Assembly: GCA_903826205.1 (NCBI GenBank)
Contig: CAIKDP010000383.1
Span: 26,061-90,060 of the forward strand
Reading direction: 5' to 3'
Source: Akkermansiaceae bacterium
GTDB taxonomy: Bacteria; Verrucomicrobiota; Verrucomicrobiia; Verrucomicrobiales; Akkermansiaceae
DNA length: 64,000 nt
The notes beneath the pieces were generated by a model. That model saw nothing but the letters and a program-made list of their open reading frames with translations, ran no database searches and was not told the origin of the DNA. The position numbers were made by a program, and so were the translations under genes. Shown piece by piece: positions 9,359-19,266 of this stretch; position 1 is the first letter of the stretch; each line of letters starts with the position of its first letter.

Positions 9359-11248
9359 ATGTATGACCGCACCACTTGGATTGTTCTCGCTGTTTGTGGC
9401 TCTTTGTTAGCCGTCGGTCTCCAACAATCCAACAAAAACGCCCAAGCCAAACTCCTTCAGGACAAGACCAGGCAGGAAGCTCTGCAGAAGGATCAACCCG
9501 CCCCAGTCCCTGTTCCTGAAGCACCCCCCGTGGCGCCAGCCACCGCCGGCCTCACCTTGGACCCGCCCCCGCCACCCACCGAAGAGGAATTCGTCACCCT
9601 GCAAACCGACGAGGTGTCATTCACCTTTTCCAATATCGGTGGCGGCATCAAATTCGCCGCTTTCAAATCCGAGCGCCAAGTGGGCAAGAAAGACGCTTTT
9701 GTCAGAATCAATGAGCGCGGTGGCGGCCCCATCGGCGGCTTGGCCGGAGCCGACGAGGCGCTTGTGAACCTCGGCTATACATACAGCGAGGCGGAGTCCA
9801 TTCCAGGCTCCAAGGTCGTCTATGCGGCCAAGCTCGCCGACGGCCTGATGGTTAGAAAATCTTTCAGTCTAGTGACAACCGGCGAGCCCGGCGCCCCCTA
9901 CCTTCTCGATTTCGACCTGCAATTTGAGAATTCCACGGCGGCCCCGCTCAATCTGCAACAATATAGCATCTACGCCGGTGAGGCCGCGCCTCTCTATCAG
10001 TCCGAGGTCATCCAACAAACCGGTGTGTTCTGGCTCGAGAACGACTCAATGAGCTTCACGAGTGTCACCAGCTTCAAAGGCGGCATGCTGTCTTCGGACA
10101 AGGCCACCATCAACAGTCCGGATGGCAAGAATATTCAATATGCGGGCGTGACCAACCAGTTCTTCGCCACCGCCATCCGCCTCAAGGAACCGCTTCAAAC
10201 CACGCTTTGGGCCAAGCCCTCCCAAGTCAAGCTCAAGGATGATGCCAGCCCGCTGCCGGCGATCCGGGCGGGGCTGCGCTTGCCCGATGTCACGCTCGAG
10301 CCGAACGCAAAAAAATCCTTCTCCAGTCGCATTTTCATTGGCCCCAAGCACAACCCCATGCTGCAAAAAATGGGCAATGGCTGGGGCGAGTTGATGCAAT
10401 ACGGGTGGTTCTGGCCGGTCTCGGTCGGCCTCAATCGAACGCTCAATTTCTTCCATAACTATCTCGATGACGTCGCCAAAAAATGGTCATGGGGGCTTTC
10501 CATCATTCTCCTCACCATCGTCGTCCGCATCGCCATCTGGCCGCTGCACGCCAAGTCCACCCGTACCATGAAGCGGATGAGCAAGCTGCAGCCGGAAATG
10601 GCCAAGCTGAAGGAGAAATACGCCGACGATCCCAACAAGCTCAACACCGAAACCATGGGGCTCTACCGGAAGTATGGCATCAACCCGCTCGGTGGCTGTC
10701 TCCCGATGTTCATTCAAATCCCGATCTTCTTTGGCTTCTACCGCATGCTGCAGTATGCGGTGGAACTGCGGGGGCAGGAGTTCCTCTGGGTGCCCGATCT
10801 CTCGATGCCGGATACCATTTACACCCTGATGCTGCCATCCTCCATGCCCTTCCTGGGCACGTCTCTGGATATTAACATTCTGCCCGTAGTGATGGCGATC
10901 TCCAGCTTCCTGCAAATCAAGATGACGCCCAAGACCGGTGATGCCATGCAGCAGCGCATCATCATGTTCATGCCCTTCATGTTCTTCTTCTTTTGTTATA
11001 CCTTCGCCTCGGCCCTGGCCCTTTACTGGACCACCCAGAATATCTTCTCCATCGGCCAAACCTGGCTCATGAACCGCATCCCCGAACCTGAACTCAAGGC
11101 GCGCAAGGATGGTGGTAAGAAAACCTGGGTCCAGCGCATGACCGAACAACAGGCGGTCCTTCAAAAACAGCGTCAACAAAACGCTGCGGCAGGAGCCAAA
11201 ACTAGCGCGGATTCCCAGAAAAAACGCCCCCCGCGCACCGGCGGATGA
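9359..11248 (+). CDS. yidC: Membrane protein insertase YidC
   Basis: The 629-residue length suits a Gram-negative YidC with a large periplasmic domain. It inserts membrane proteins into the inner membrane, alone or with SecYEG. The ATG at 9359 opens directly on the N-terminal membrane helix (TTWIVLAVCGSLLAVG). A Pro-rich linker and the periplasmic beta-domain (about 70-370) follow. The 60KD_IMP core starts near 430 (WSWGLSIILLTIVVRIAIWP), with LQPEMAKLKEKYADDPNKLN and GGCLPMFIQIPIFFGFYRML. The C-terminus is basic, as in ribosome-binding YidCs. An in-frame extension upstream overlaps yidD and is unlikely. Confidence 0.95.
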   Translation: MYDRTTWIVLAVCGSLLAVGLQQSNKNAQAKLLQDKTRQEALQKDQPAPVPVPEAPPVAPATAGLTLDPPPPPTEEEFVTLQTDEVSFTFSNIGGGIKFAAFKSERQVGKKDAFVRINERGGGPIGGLAGADEALVNLGYTYSEAESIPGSKVVYAAKLADGLMVRKSFSLVTTGEPGAPYLLDFDLQFENSTAAPLNLQQYSIYAGEAAPLYQSEVIQQTGVFWLENDSMSFTSVTSFKGGMLSSDKATINSPDGKNIQYAGVTNQFFATAIRLKEPLQTTLWAKPSQVKLKDDASPLPAIRAGLRLPDVTLEPNAKKSFSSRIFIGPKHNPMLQKMGNGWGELMQYGWFWPVSVGLNRTLNFFHNYLDDVAKKWSWGLSIILLTIVVRIAIWPLHAKSTRTMKRMSKLQPEMAKLKEKYADDPNKLNTETMGLYRKYGINPLGGCLPMFIQIPIFFGFYRMLQYAVELRGQEFLWVPDLSMPDTIYTLMLPSSMPFLGTSLDINILPVVMAISSFLQIKMTPKTGDAMQQRIIMFMPFMFFFFCYTFASALALYWTTQNIFSIGQTWLMNRIPEPELKARKDGGKKTWVQRMTEQQAVLQKQRQQNAAAGAKTSADSQKKRPPRTGG

Positions 11249-11249
11249 T

Positions 11250-11293
11250 GGATCGTAGATAGTGGACGATCTCCGATCCTCTATCTGCTATCC
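11250..11293. terminator. Possible bidirectional terminator hairpin between yidC and mnmA
   Basis: The arms GGATcgtAGATAG (11250-11262) and CTATCTgctATCC (11281-11293) pair except for a 3-base internal bulge. They lie between two convergent genes, and the right arm includes the mnmA stop. There is no strong U tract on either strand. The short-period look (GATCnnn steps) also resembles the repeats further right in the window. Confidence 0.4.
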
Positions 11294-12369
11294 AGGATCT
11301 CTTCAAACACCCCGCCGCCGAGAAGTTGTCCGCCATCATAAAACGCACAGATTTGGCCTGGCGCGATCGCCCGTTGCGGCTTGCGGAAGGTGAGTTCCAG
11401 CCTGCCATCGTCGCGGGCAACCAAATCCGCAGTTTCCGCTCTCGACCGATAGCGTGGCTGTGCTTCCACTTGTTGGGGTGGATGGAATGGATCCACCAAT
11501 GACGAGACACTTCCGATGACACATCGTTGCGCGTAAAGCCCGGGTGAGTCCATGTGGTCCCAGCCAAGGATCAGTTGGTTGGTTGCGGCATTCTTGCCCA
11601 CCACCACATACGCCATGCCCTCGCGCGGGGATGCCACGCCATGCCCTTTGCGTTGGCCTATCGTATAGAGGTGCAAACCGCGGTGCTCTCCCATGCCCCG
11701 TCCCGAGGTGTCGACGATTTCCCCGGGGGTGTCCGGCAGATAGTGGCGGAGAAAATCGCTCATTCTCACTTGTCCCAGAAAGCAAATCCCCTGACTGTCT
11801 TTCTTTTCTGACACCGGAAGCCCAAAGCGTCTTGCCGTCTCCCTGACTTGAGGCTTGAGCATTTCACCTGTCGGAAACAACGCGTGGCTTGCCTGGCCTT
11901 GGCTCAGCAGCGACAGAAAATAACTCTGATCTTTGTTGGGATCCGCTCCCCGCAGAATAACGGCGCGGTCGTCAGCGAGCGTTCGCTTCCGGACGTAATG
12001 GCCGGTGCCCACATATTCAAATCCCTGACCAAGCGCGTAATCCAGAAACACTCCGAACTTCATTTCCCGATTGCACCATACGTCCGGATTTGGCGTGATG
12101 CCTGTTCGGTACCCCTCGATTAGATATTCAACAATCCGGTGACGATAGGACTCGATCAAATCAATCACCCTAAACTCAATCCCCAGCGCTTTGGAGACCG
12201 CCCGGGCATCTTCAATGTCCTGTTCCCACGGACAGTCTCCAGGGACCCCCTCAGCGTTGATCCAATTCTTCATGTAGCCTGCCACCACCTCATGCCCTTG
12301 CTCCACCAGCAATGCCGCAGCCACGGCACTGTCAACCCCACCGGATAGTCCCACCAACACTCTTGCCAT
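11281..12369 (-). CDS. mnmA: tRNA-specific 2-thiouridylase MnmA
   Basis: The ATG at 12369 gives 362 residues, matching the family, and places the PP-loop at the very N-terminus (VGLSGGVDSAVAA). The enzyme thiolates the wobble uridine of Lys, Glu and Gln tRNAs. Family motifs seen are the first catalytic Cys in NPDVWCNREMKFG, the second Cys in KDSQGICFLG, and IGQRKGHGV. A longer in-frame extension upstream lacks family similarity and overlaps the divergent promoter region. It converges on yidC. Confidence 0.94.
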   Translation of the reverse strand: MARVLVGLSGGVDSAVAAALLVEQGHEVVAGYMKNWINAEGVPGDCPWEQDIEDARAVSKALGIEFRVIDLIESYRHRIVEYLIEGYRTGITPNPDVWCNREMKFGVFLDYALGQGFEYVGTGHYVRKRTLADDRAVILRGADPNKDQSYFLSLLSQGQASHALFPTGEMLKPQVRETARRFGLPVSEKKDSQGICFLGQVRMSDFLRHYLPDTPGEIVDTSGRGMGEHRGLHLYTIGQRKGHGVASPREGMAYVVVGKNAATNQLILGWDHMDSPGLYAQRCVIGSVSSLVDPFHPPQQVEAQPRYRSRAETADLVARDDGRLELTFRKPQRAIAPGQICAFYDGGQLLGGGVFEEILDSR

Positions 12370-12449
12370 GCGCAGAGCGTGCGAGACTCGGCACAAACTT
12401 ACAAGGTACAGTTGGGGTCTACTGGATAATCCAATAGAATTTATAATGT

Positions 12450-12500
12450 ACATAATGCCAGACATTATGTTGTTGACACTGCGTTGTCGTTCTGTATGTT
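12450..12500 (+). promoter_or_regulatory. Strong promoter with adjacent palindromic operator candidate
   Basis: A perfect inverted repeat ACATAATG-5-CATTATGT (12450-12457 / 12463-12470) lies three bases upstream of a -35 TTGACA (12473-12478). Sixteen bases later there is a -10-like TATGTT (12495-12500). The promoter points to the small gene at 12539. The palindrome, about 80 bases from the mnmA start, could also serve that divergent gene. Confidence 0.55.
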
Positions 12501-12538
12501 TGTGACATGAAAAAGCTGCGCTTTGGTTCTGATGTGGC

Positions 12539-12835
12539 ATGGACCGCCGCCACATGGCTGGGAAGGTAAAGAAAATGGCAGGGATATCCAAGGACGGGTC
12601 GGCGGCAACCAAACAGCGAAAGGGGAAATTGAGCCGGGCAGAACTTCTGCGGTGCCGGGTGCGGTATTTTTCTGACGGGCTGGTGCTCGGGTCGAAGTTG
12701 TTTGTGGAGGGAATCTTTGCGAAGTATCGGGGTCATTTCGCCCCCGGGCGCAAGAGCGGCGCGCGGCCCCTGCGCGAAGACGCCTACAACCGGCTGTTTA
12801 CAGCCAGACAATTGGCGGTGCAGGCCGTCGGGTGA
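12539..12835 (+). CDS. Small protein resembling the C-terminus of REP-associated (TnpA_REP-like) transposases
   Basis: The product is 98 residues, basic, with no membrane segment. The stretch LLRCRVRYFSDGLVLGSK followed by FVEGIF, RKSGARPL and LFTARQL resembles the C-terminal part of REP-associated tyrosine transposases. The catalytic HUH and Tyr part is absent. It is either a decayed transposase remnant or a domesticated stand-alone domain. The strong promoter and palindrome just upstream favour expression. Several in-frame Met codons near the start (12539, 12554, 12575) make the exact start uncertain. The family call rests on recalled motif similarity only. Confidence 0.5.
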   Translation: MDRRHMAGKVKKMAGISKDGSAATKQRKGKLSRAELLRCRVRYFSDGLVLGSKLFVEGIFAKYRGHFAPGRKSGARPLREDAYNRLFTARQLAVQAVG

Positions 12836-12950
12836 GCTTTGAAAACAGGAAACCCTACGCGAAGAGGCGGAATCCGGCAAATATTTGGGTTTCCCACGCA
12901 TTTCATCGTTTCTTCATTGGCATTTCAAATGGACCGGGTGAAATGGATTC

Positions 12951-13646
12951 ATGCCACACGTCCTGCTCGTTGAAGATGAACCGGCGATCGCCGACACCTT
13001 GATTTATGCGTTTGGCACCGAGTGCTTTGAGGTGACTCATGTGCTTACCGGAGCGGATGCGCTTGCCGCCTTCGCCCGCGACGCGCACGATATCGTCATT
13101 CTTGATATTGGGTTGCCGGACATGACCGGGATTGATGTCTGCCGCCACTTGCGGGAGACAAGCGCGGTGCCGCTGTTGTTTCTAACTGCCCGTAATGGAG
13201 AGGTGGACCGCATACTCGGCCTCGAACTTGGGGGCGATGACTATGTGACCAAGCCCTTCTCTCCGCGTGAAATCGTGGCCCGCGTCCGGGCCATTCTCCG
13301 TCGCAGCCGGGCACCGAAAACCGGGGAGTCAGCTGCGAGCGAAGATATGGCCACGGGTGTGTTTCATCATGACGCGGCTGCCATGAGGATTCATTGTCAT
13401 GGTGTGACACTGGACCTTACGGCGCATGAGTACAAGCTCCTGCTGGTTTTGCTAGAGAAACCCGGGCGGGTCTTCACCCGCGATCAGCTGCTTGATCACG
13501 CATGGGAGGATCCGGGTGCGGTCACCGATCGCACAATAGATGCTCATATCAAGTCGATTCGCGCCAAGATGCGCGCGGTTCGCGCCGGGGCCGAGGATCA
13601 CATTCAGACCCGCCGGGGTCTTGGTTATTTGTTTTCACTCGATTGA
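12951..13646 (+). CDS. creB: Two-component response regulator, CreB-like (OmpR family)
   Basis: This is a 231-residue receiver plus winged-helix regulator. The receiver (1-120) has the acidic pair VEDEPAIADT, the phospho-Asp in ILDIGLPDMTG near residue 54, and the switch Lys in YVTKPFSPRE. The C-terminal OmpR-type wHTH (about 135-230) has LTAHEYKLLLVLLEKPGRV and RTIDAHIKSIRAKM. It is 24 bases from the sensor gene, whose sequence closely follows CreC. In enterics CreBC responds to metabolic and growth-medium shifts. The target set here is unknown. Confidence 0.88.
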   Translation: MPHVLLVEDEPAIADTLIYAFGTECFEVTHVLTGADALAAFARDAHDIVILDIGLPDMTGIDVCRHLRETSAVPLLFLTARNGEVDRILGLELGGDDYVTKPFSPREIVARVRAILRRSRAPKTGESAASEDMATGVFHHDAAAMRIHCHGVTLDLTAHEYKLLLVLLEKPGRVFTRDQLLDHAWEDPGAVTDRTIDAHIKSIRAKMRAVRAGAEDHIQTRRGLGYLFSLD

Positions 13647-13670
13647 CAAAACTTTTCCGTTCAGACGTCC

Positions 13671-15107
13671 GTGCGCTTCACTCGTGTCACCCTTTTCTTC
13701 ATAGCGTTCATCATCACGCTCGGGTTCTATCAACTAGCACGGCATTTTCTGGCCGAGGTGGAGCCGCAGACATTCCAGGCAACCGAGGAGGCCATGGTGG
13801 ATACCGCCAATTTGCTGGCGGAGATTGTCACAATGGAAACGCGGGATGGAAATCCCGCGACGGATGGACTTCGATCCGCATTTGTGGGGGCGCACGCCCG
13901 TCGTCTTAATGCACGGATTTTCGAGCATTTGAAGAAGGGCATTGGCATGCACGCCTATCTAACGGATTCCAAGGGGATGGTCATATTTGATTCGGACGGT
14001 GGCAGGCGTGAAGGGGATGATTTCTCCAAGATGCGTGATGTGAAGCTGACTTTGGCTGGCAAGTACGGGGCACGCAGCAGCAGGGAAAATGAGCAGGATT
14101 CCATGTCATCCGTTCTATATGTGGCGGCCCCGGTGGGTGACATGGAAAATCCGGACGGGGTTCTAACAGTGTATAAGGCGCAGGCTGATGTCCTGCCGCT
14201 TGTGCGCGAGCGGAGGCGTATCATTTACCTCGCCTGTGGCATGATAGGCAGCGGGATATTGTTTCTCATAGCGGCGGTCTTTCTCTGGTTGTTCCGTCCG
14301 ATCGGGAGAATCACCGCATATGCACGGGCGATCGAGCGCGGCGAGCGGCCGGACAAGCCCAAGATCGGCATTGGTCGTGAAGTCAACACGCTGGCACGGG
14401 CGCTTGACTCGATGCGAGCGGCGCTCGAAGGGAGGCGCTATGCGGAGCGCTATATCCAAACGCTGACGCACGAGATGAAGAGCCCGTTGGCTGCCATTCG
14501 CGGCGCTGCCGAGTTGATGGATGAAGAGATGCCGTTGGAGACCCGCAAGCGGTTTCTGGAAAACATTCGTGCCGAGACAGCCCGCAGTGAGCGGCTCATC
14601 AACCGTCTGCTCGAGCTCTCCGCTATAGAAAGTCGCACTCATCTGGATGGGGCGGAGGAGCTTGATTTGCGTGGCATCGTTGCGCTGGCCATCGATCAGG
14701 CCCGACCGCTGGCAGAGGCGGCCGGGGTGGTGTTGGCCCACACGGCGCCTGAAGCACCGCTCCACCTGCGTGGTGACGCGTTCATCCTGCGGGCCGCGGT
14801 CACCAATCTGTTGGAAAACGCGATTGATTTCACGCCGCGTGGCAGTGCCATCGACATCGGTCTGCGGGAGGCCGAAGGTCGCGCTGAATTGGCGATCCGA
14901 GATTACGGGGCGGGCATACCAGAGTATGCGCGGGACAAGGTGTTCGAACGCTTTTACTCGTTGCGGCATCATGCAGCGGGACGCAAGGGTACGGGGCTTG
15001 GCCTGACCCTAGTGCGCGAGGCCGCGGAGCTTCATCGCGGCAGCGTTACCTTGGAGTCTGCCGCGGGTGGGGGGTGTCTTGCCAAGCTCACCCTGCCGCT
15101 GGCGTGA
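13671..15107 (+). CDS. creC: Sensor histidine kinase, CreC-like
   Basis: The 478-residue sensor starts at GTG 13671. It has an N-terminal transmembrane helix (VTLFFIAFIITLGFYQLA) and a periplasmic CreC-type sensor domain with motifs shared with E. coli CreC: VDTANLLAEI, YLTDSKGMVIFDS, LAGKYGARSS, SSVLYVAAPVGD. A second helix lies near residue 185-210, then HAMP. The H-box is QTLTHEMKSPLAAIRG near 265, and the ATPase has the N-box NLLENAIDFTPRG, then RDYGAGIP, and KGTGLGLTLV. It pairs with the preceding regulator. Confidence 0.9.
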   Translation: MRFTRVTLFFIAFIITLGFYQLARHFLAEVEPQTFQATEEAMVDTANLLAEIVTMETRDGNPATDGLRSAFVGAHARRLNARIFEHLKKGIGMHAYLTDSKGMVIFDSDGGRREGDDFSKMRDVKLTLAGKYGARSSRENEQDSMSSVLYVAAPVGDMENPDGVLTVYKAQADVLPLVRERRRIIYLACGMIGSGILFLIAAVFLWLFRPIGRITAYARAIERGERPDKPKIGIGREVNTLARALDSMRAALEGRRYAERYIQTLTHEMKSPLAAIRGAAELMDEEMPLETRKRFLENIRAETARSERLINRLLELSAIESRTHLDGAEELDLRGIVALAIDQARPLAEAAGVVLAHTAPEAPLHLRGDAFILRAAVTNLLENAIDFTPRGSAIDIGLREAEGRAELAIRDYGAGIPEYARDKVFERFYSLRHHAAGRKGTGLGLTLVREAAELHRGSVTLESAAGGGCLAKLTLPLA

Positions 15108-15144
15108 AGGGGGGGATATTTTGCGCTGGTCAAATTCCGGATAG

Positions 15145-15579
<435 letters not shown>

Positions 15580-15591
15580 CCGGCTGCAGGC

Positions 15592-15622
15592 GCCTATTGC
15601 CGCGCCCCCCCCGGGCATAGGC
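15592..15622 (+). terminator. GC-rich hairpin after glnB
   Basis: GCCTAT (15592-15597) pairs with ATAGGC (15617-15622), with additional partial pairing of GCC and GGGC inside. It begins 12 bases after the stop. It lacks a U tract, so termination is only a guess. Confidence 0.35.
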
Positions 15623-15735
15623 TGGCGGAGGCAATGGGTTTGAGATTTGGGAATGTTTGGCATTGAATCTTTGGGAGTGGCGGTCATATTGCGGCCCCGG
15701 TTTCCGGGCGTCTCAATTATTTGATTCACTCAACC

Positions 15736-17682
15736 ATGGTTCCGCCATCCATCGTCGCCGCTAAATCCGCCAAACGCAAACCCGTCAAGGCATGGACTCC
15801 CGAAAAATCCGCTGAACTCTACGGCGTCGAAAAATGGGGGCATGGCTTTTTCGGGGTGAACAAGAAGGGCTTGGTCACAGTCCGTTTGGCAGCTGATGAT
15901 GAAGCGGCGGAAGTGTCGTTGTTTGATGTCATTGAAGGCTTGCATGACCGCGGCACCCACCTTCCGGTGTTGCTGCGATTCCGGGATCTGCTGCATTCCC
16001 GGATTACGGAAATCAACCTGTCATTCCGCAAGGCGATCAGAGAACACGGGTATCGTGGGGAATACCGTGGCGTTTACCCTATCAAGGTGAATCAACAGCG
16101 ACAGGTCATCGAGGAAATTGCCGAGTTCGGAAAAAAATACCACTACGGGCTGGAGGCTGGGTCCAAGCCGGAGTTGATTGCGGCATTGGCGCACATGCAC
16201 GATCCGGAGGCCTATATCATTTGCAACGGCTACAAGGACGAAGAATTCATCGATCTGGCGCTGCATGCGAAAAAGATGGGCCTTAAAATCATGCTGGTGC
16301 TGGAAATGCCCTCGGAATTGGATTTGATCTTGGAGCGTTCCCGGAAAATTGGTGTGCAGCCCAACCTCGGGATTCGCGTGCGACTTTCCACCCGAGGCTC
16401 CGGCCACTGGCAGGACAGTGCCGGGGACAAATCCGTGTTTGGTCTCAACGCGTCGCAAGTGATCGATGTGGTGGATCGGCTAAAGAGTGCGGGTCATCTG
16501 GATTGTTTGAAAATGCTTCACTATCATCAGGGGTCGCAGATTCCCAACATTGCAGCCATTCGCGAAGGGGCCACCGAGGCGGTGCGGATGTATTGCGATT
16601 TGGTCAAGGAAGGGGCGCCGATGGGTGTGCTGGATATCGGTGGCGGCATGGCGGTGGATTACGATGGCTCCCACACGAATTTTCATTCCTCTTGCAACTA
16701 TTCGATTCCGGAATACTGCATGGATATCGTGGAAGTGATTTCACAAGTCTGCGATAAAGCTGGCGTGGCTCACCCGACGCTGGTTTCAGAAAGTGGCCGG
16801 GCGGTGGTGGCCTATTATTCGGTGTTGGTATTCAATATTCTGGATGTGACCAGCGCCCAAAGCAGCGACAAGGCACCCAGTGTGCCTGAGCATGCGCCAC
16901 AGAGTCTGCTCAATCTTATTGAGGTGAACAAGGTGGTCACCAAGAAAAACCTGCAGGAGTGCTTCAACGATGCCGCGTACTATCGGGATCAAATGCGTGC
17001 CCAGTTTTTCTATGGCAGTGCCACGTTGCGTGAGCGGGGGTTGGCGGAAGCATGGTTTTGGCATATCATCACCCGCATTTCAAAGTTGATTGCCGAGTTG
17101 GAGGATATTCCAGAGGATTTGCGCGAGTTGTCGTCGACGCTGGTCGATTTCTATTACGGCAATTTCAGTCTGTTTCAGTCGTTGCCGGATTCCTGGGCGA
17201 TTGATCAGATATTTCCGGTCATGCCCATTCACCGGTTGGATGAAAAGCCCGGGAACCGTGCCGTGCTGGCAGATATCACCTGTGACTGCGACGGGAAAAT
17301 CGACCACTTCATCGACAAGGAGGATGTGGCCAAAGTCCTGCCCTTGCATGGGCTCAAACCTGACGAACCCTATTACGTCGCGGTTTTCCTGGTTGGAGCC
17401 TATCAGGAAACCCTGGGCGATCTGCACAACCTGCTAGGAGATACCAACGTCGTCGGTGTCCACTTGGAAAAGGGCAAACCGGTATACACCCATGAAGTGG
17501 AGGGCGATACGGTGGCCGATGTGCTGTCCTACGTGGAATTCGATCCGAAGGAGTTGGTCACGCGCTTCCGATCCTTCGCCGAACAAGCGGTGGCAGACGG
17601 ACGGATTTCACCCAAAGAGCGGCGCGAAATCCTCGACATGTACCGGGCCGGTCTCGCCGGATACACGTATTTTGAAAGTTGA
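15736..17682 (+). CDS. speA: Biosynthetic arginine decarboxylase
   Basis: This is a 648-residue SpeA-type (fold III, PLP-dependent) arginine decarboxylase making agmatine, the first step to putrescine. The PLP-lysine motif is YPIKVNQQRQV near residue 118. HYHQGSQIPN, LDIGGGMAVDYDGS, SESGRAVVAYYSV and NLFQSLPDSWAID-type segments (FSLFQSLPDSWAID) are all present. Start ATG 15736 is chosen over the TTG five codons upstream. Neighbouring cphA needs Arg, so arginine flux links the two, but they are not co-transcribed. The gene converges with the decarboxylase on the other strand, 20 bases away. Confidence 0.94.
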   Translation: MVPPSIVAAKSAKRKPVKAWTPEKSAELYGVEKWGHGFFGVNKKGLVTVRLAADDEAAEVSLFDVIEGLHDRGTHLPVLLRFRDLLHSRITEINLSFRKAIREHGYRGEYRGVYPIKVNQQRQVIEEIAEFGKKYHYGLEAGSKPELIAALAHMHDPEAYIICNGYKDEEFIDLALHAKKMGLKIMLVLEMPSELDLILERSRKIGVQPNLGIRVRLSTRGSGHWQDSAGDKSVFGLNASQVIDVVDRLKSAGHLDCLKMLHYHQGSQIPNIAAIREGATEAVRMYCDLVKEGAPMGVLDIGGGMAVDYDGSHTNFHSSCNYSIPEYCMDIVEVISQVCDKAGVAHPTLVSESGRAVVAYYSVLVFNILDVTSAQSSDKAPSVPEHAPQSLLNLIEVNKVVTKKNLQECFNDAAYYRDQMRAQFFYGSATLRERGLAEAWFWHIITRISKLIAELEDIPEDLRELSSTLVDFYYGNFSLFQSLPDSWAIDQIFPVMPIHRLDEKPGNRAVLADITCDCDGKIDHFIDKEDVAKVLPLHGLKPDEPYYVAVFLVGAYQETLGDLHNLLGDTNVVGVHLEKGKPVYTHEVEGDTVADVLSYVEFDPKELVTRFRSFAEQAVADGRISPKERREILDMYRAGLAGYTYFES

Positions 17683-17702
17683 TCGATGGTGCTGCGGGTC
17701 GT

Positions 17703-18635
17703 TCAAGTTAACAGAAGTTTTCGGAAGTAGCCGATGGTGGTGTCCAACCCTGTGTCCAAGGAGACGGTGGGGTTCCAGCCGAGTTCGGAGTGGGCGAGGG
17801 AGATGTCCGGACAGCGTTGCTTGGGGTCGTCAGCAGGTAACGGCAGAAAAATGATTTTTGAGGGGCTGTGGGTTTTGGCGAGGATCCGCTGGGCGAGTTG
17901 CAGGATAGTGAATTCGGCGGGGTTGCCAAGGTTGATCGGGCCGGTTAGCCGCGGATGGTTCATCAGGCGGATGAAACCTTCGATGAGATCATCCACATAG
18001 CAAAAGGAGCGGGTCTGGGAGCCGTCGCCATAAAGCGTTAGATCCGCGCCGCGCAGGGCTTGGACAATGAAGTTGGAAACCACGCGTCCGTCATCCGGAA
18101 GCATGCGCGGGCCGTAGGTGTTGAAGATACGGCCGACGCGGATGTCGATGTGGTGTTGGCGGTGGTAATCGAAACACAAGGTTTCGGCGCAGCGTTTGCC
18201 CTCATCATAGCAGGCCCGGATGCCGATGGGGTTGACGCTGCCTTTGTACGCCTCCGTTTGCGGATGGATTTCCGGGTCGCCATAGACCTCGGAGGTGGAA
18301 GCTTGGAACACGCGGGCATTGGTGCGCTTGGCCAGTCCAAGGCAGTGGAGGGTGCCAAGCACCGAGGTTTTAATCGTTTTGATGGGATTGTGTTGGTAGT
18401 GCGTCGGCGAGGCCGGGCAGGCGAGATTGTAGATTTGATCGACCTCAAACTTGAACGGGTCAGTGACGTCGTGGCGGACCAACTCGAACTCCGGGTGGTC
18501 GAGGAGGTGGGCGATGTTGCACTTCCGGCCGGTGAAGAGGTTGTCGAGGCAGATGACCTGATTCCCCTCACGGAGCAGGCGTTCACAGAGATGGGAGCCC
18601 AGAAAGCCGGCTCCACCAGTGATGAGGATGCGCAT
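17703..18635 (-). CDS. uxs: UDP-glucuronate decarboxylase (UDP-xylose synthase)
   Basis: The 310-residue SDR enzyme starts [16 protein letters not shown], an N-terminal Rossmann motif. UXS-type features are [12 protein letters not shown], the [13 protein letters not shown] segment, the Ser in [15 protein letters not shown], catalytic YxxxK in [11 protein letters not shown], and [11 protein letters not shown]. It converts UDP-glucuronate to UDP-xylose using bound NAD. The substrate would come from the UDP-glucose dehydrogenase at 26426. It lies on the opposite strand to the polysaccharide operon, next to its regulators. Confidence 0.92.
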   Translation of the reverse strand: MRILITGGAGFLGSHLCERLLREGNQVICLDNLFTGRKCNIAHLLDHPEFELVRHDVTDPFKFEVDQIYNLACPASPTHYQHNPIKTIKTSVLGTLHCLGLAKRTNARVFQASTSEVYGDPEIHPQTEAYKGSVNPIGIRACYDEGKRCAETLCFDYHRQHHIDIRVGRIFNTYGPRMLPDDGRVVSNFIVQALRGADLTLYGDGSQTRSFCYVDDLIEGFIRLMNHPRLTGPINLGNPAEFTILQLAQRILAKTHSPSKIIFLPLPADDPKQRCPDISLAHSELGWNPTVSLDTGLDTTIGYFRKLLLT

Positions 18636-18694
18636 GATAGAATTAGTTACCACGCGTAGCGGTTGCTGGCAAGGGTAGACCCGCCACAAAGTTT

Positions 18695-18736
18695 CTGGCA
18701 CGGATTGTTCAATTATGTTTGAACAATCCGTGCCAG
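18695..18736. promoter_or_regulatory. Perfect 18-bp inverted repeat, operator candidate of the GbsR-like regulator
   Basis: CTGGCACGGATTGTTCAA (18695-18712) and its exact complement (18719-18736) flank the 6-base spacer TTATGT. The core is GTTCAA-N6-TTGAAC. It lies in the divergent gap between the UDP-xylose synthase gene and the regulator gene, so it could control both. The same core recurs at 30807 and as a half-site at 19858. Confidence 0.7.
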
Positions 18737-18747
18737 TTGCTAAAGTC

Positions 18748-19266
18748 ATGGTCATGAACCGCTTGGCGGAGAACGAGCTAATGGATACGAGTGGGCTTGG
18801 CGCGCTTGAGCGGCAGGTTGTGGACTTCTTCGTGGATGGGGTGAGGGTGTTGGGCTTGCCCAGATCGATAGGCGAGATCTATGGCATGTTGTTCATTTCG
18901 CCAGACCCGCTGTCTTTGGATGATCTGGTGCTGCGGCTAGGCATCAGCAAGGGGTCTGCCAGCCAGGGATTGCGGGCATTGAAACGACTCGGGGCGGTGC
19001 GCGAGGCCTCTGTGGGCGAGGAACGTCGCACCTATTTTGAGCCGGCGGTGGAATTGAAGCGTTTGGTTGGGGGGTTCATCCGTGAGCAGATTCGTCCCCA
19101 TCTGGAAAGCGGCAAAGCGAAGATCGGGCGTTTGGAGGCGGCGGTCCGGAGTGAAGCCGACCCCGAACGGAAAAAATTTTTAACGGAGCGGCTGGCGCGG
19201 ATTGAACAGTGGATGCGAAGCGGCGGTCGCGTGCTTCCCGTCCTGCAAAAACTTCTAGGGGCATGA
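18748..19266 (+). CDS. GbsR/MarR-type winged-helix transcriptional regulator
   Basis: The protein is about 172 residues. GbsR-like architecture is visible: [17 protein letters not shown], then the recognition region [20 protein letters not shown] and the wing [23 protein letters not shown]. The C-terminal half is charged and helical, suited to dimerisation. ATG 18748 is the first start beyond the dyad; ATG 18781 has a better Shine-Dalgarno (GGCGGAG). An upstream ATG at 18715 falls inside the dyad spacer and is unlikely. It overlaps the antiterminator gene by ATGA, so the two are made together. It is proposed to bind the dyad and gate the polysaccharide genes. Confidence 0.8.
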   Translation: MVMNRLAENELMDTSGLGALERQVVDFFVDGVRVLGLPRSIGEIYGMLFISPDPLSLDDLVLRLGISKGSASQGLRALKRLGAVREASVGEERRTYFEPAVELKRLVGGFIREQIRPHLESGKAKIGRLEAAVRSEADPERKKFLTERLARIEQWMRSGGRVLPVLQKLLGA

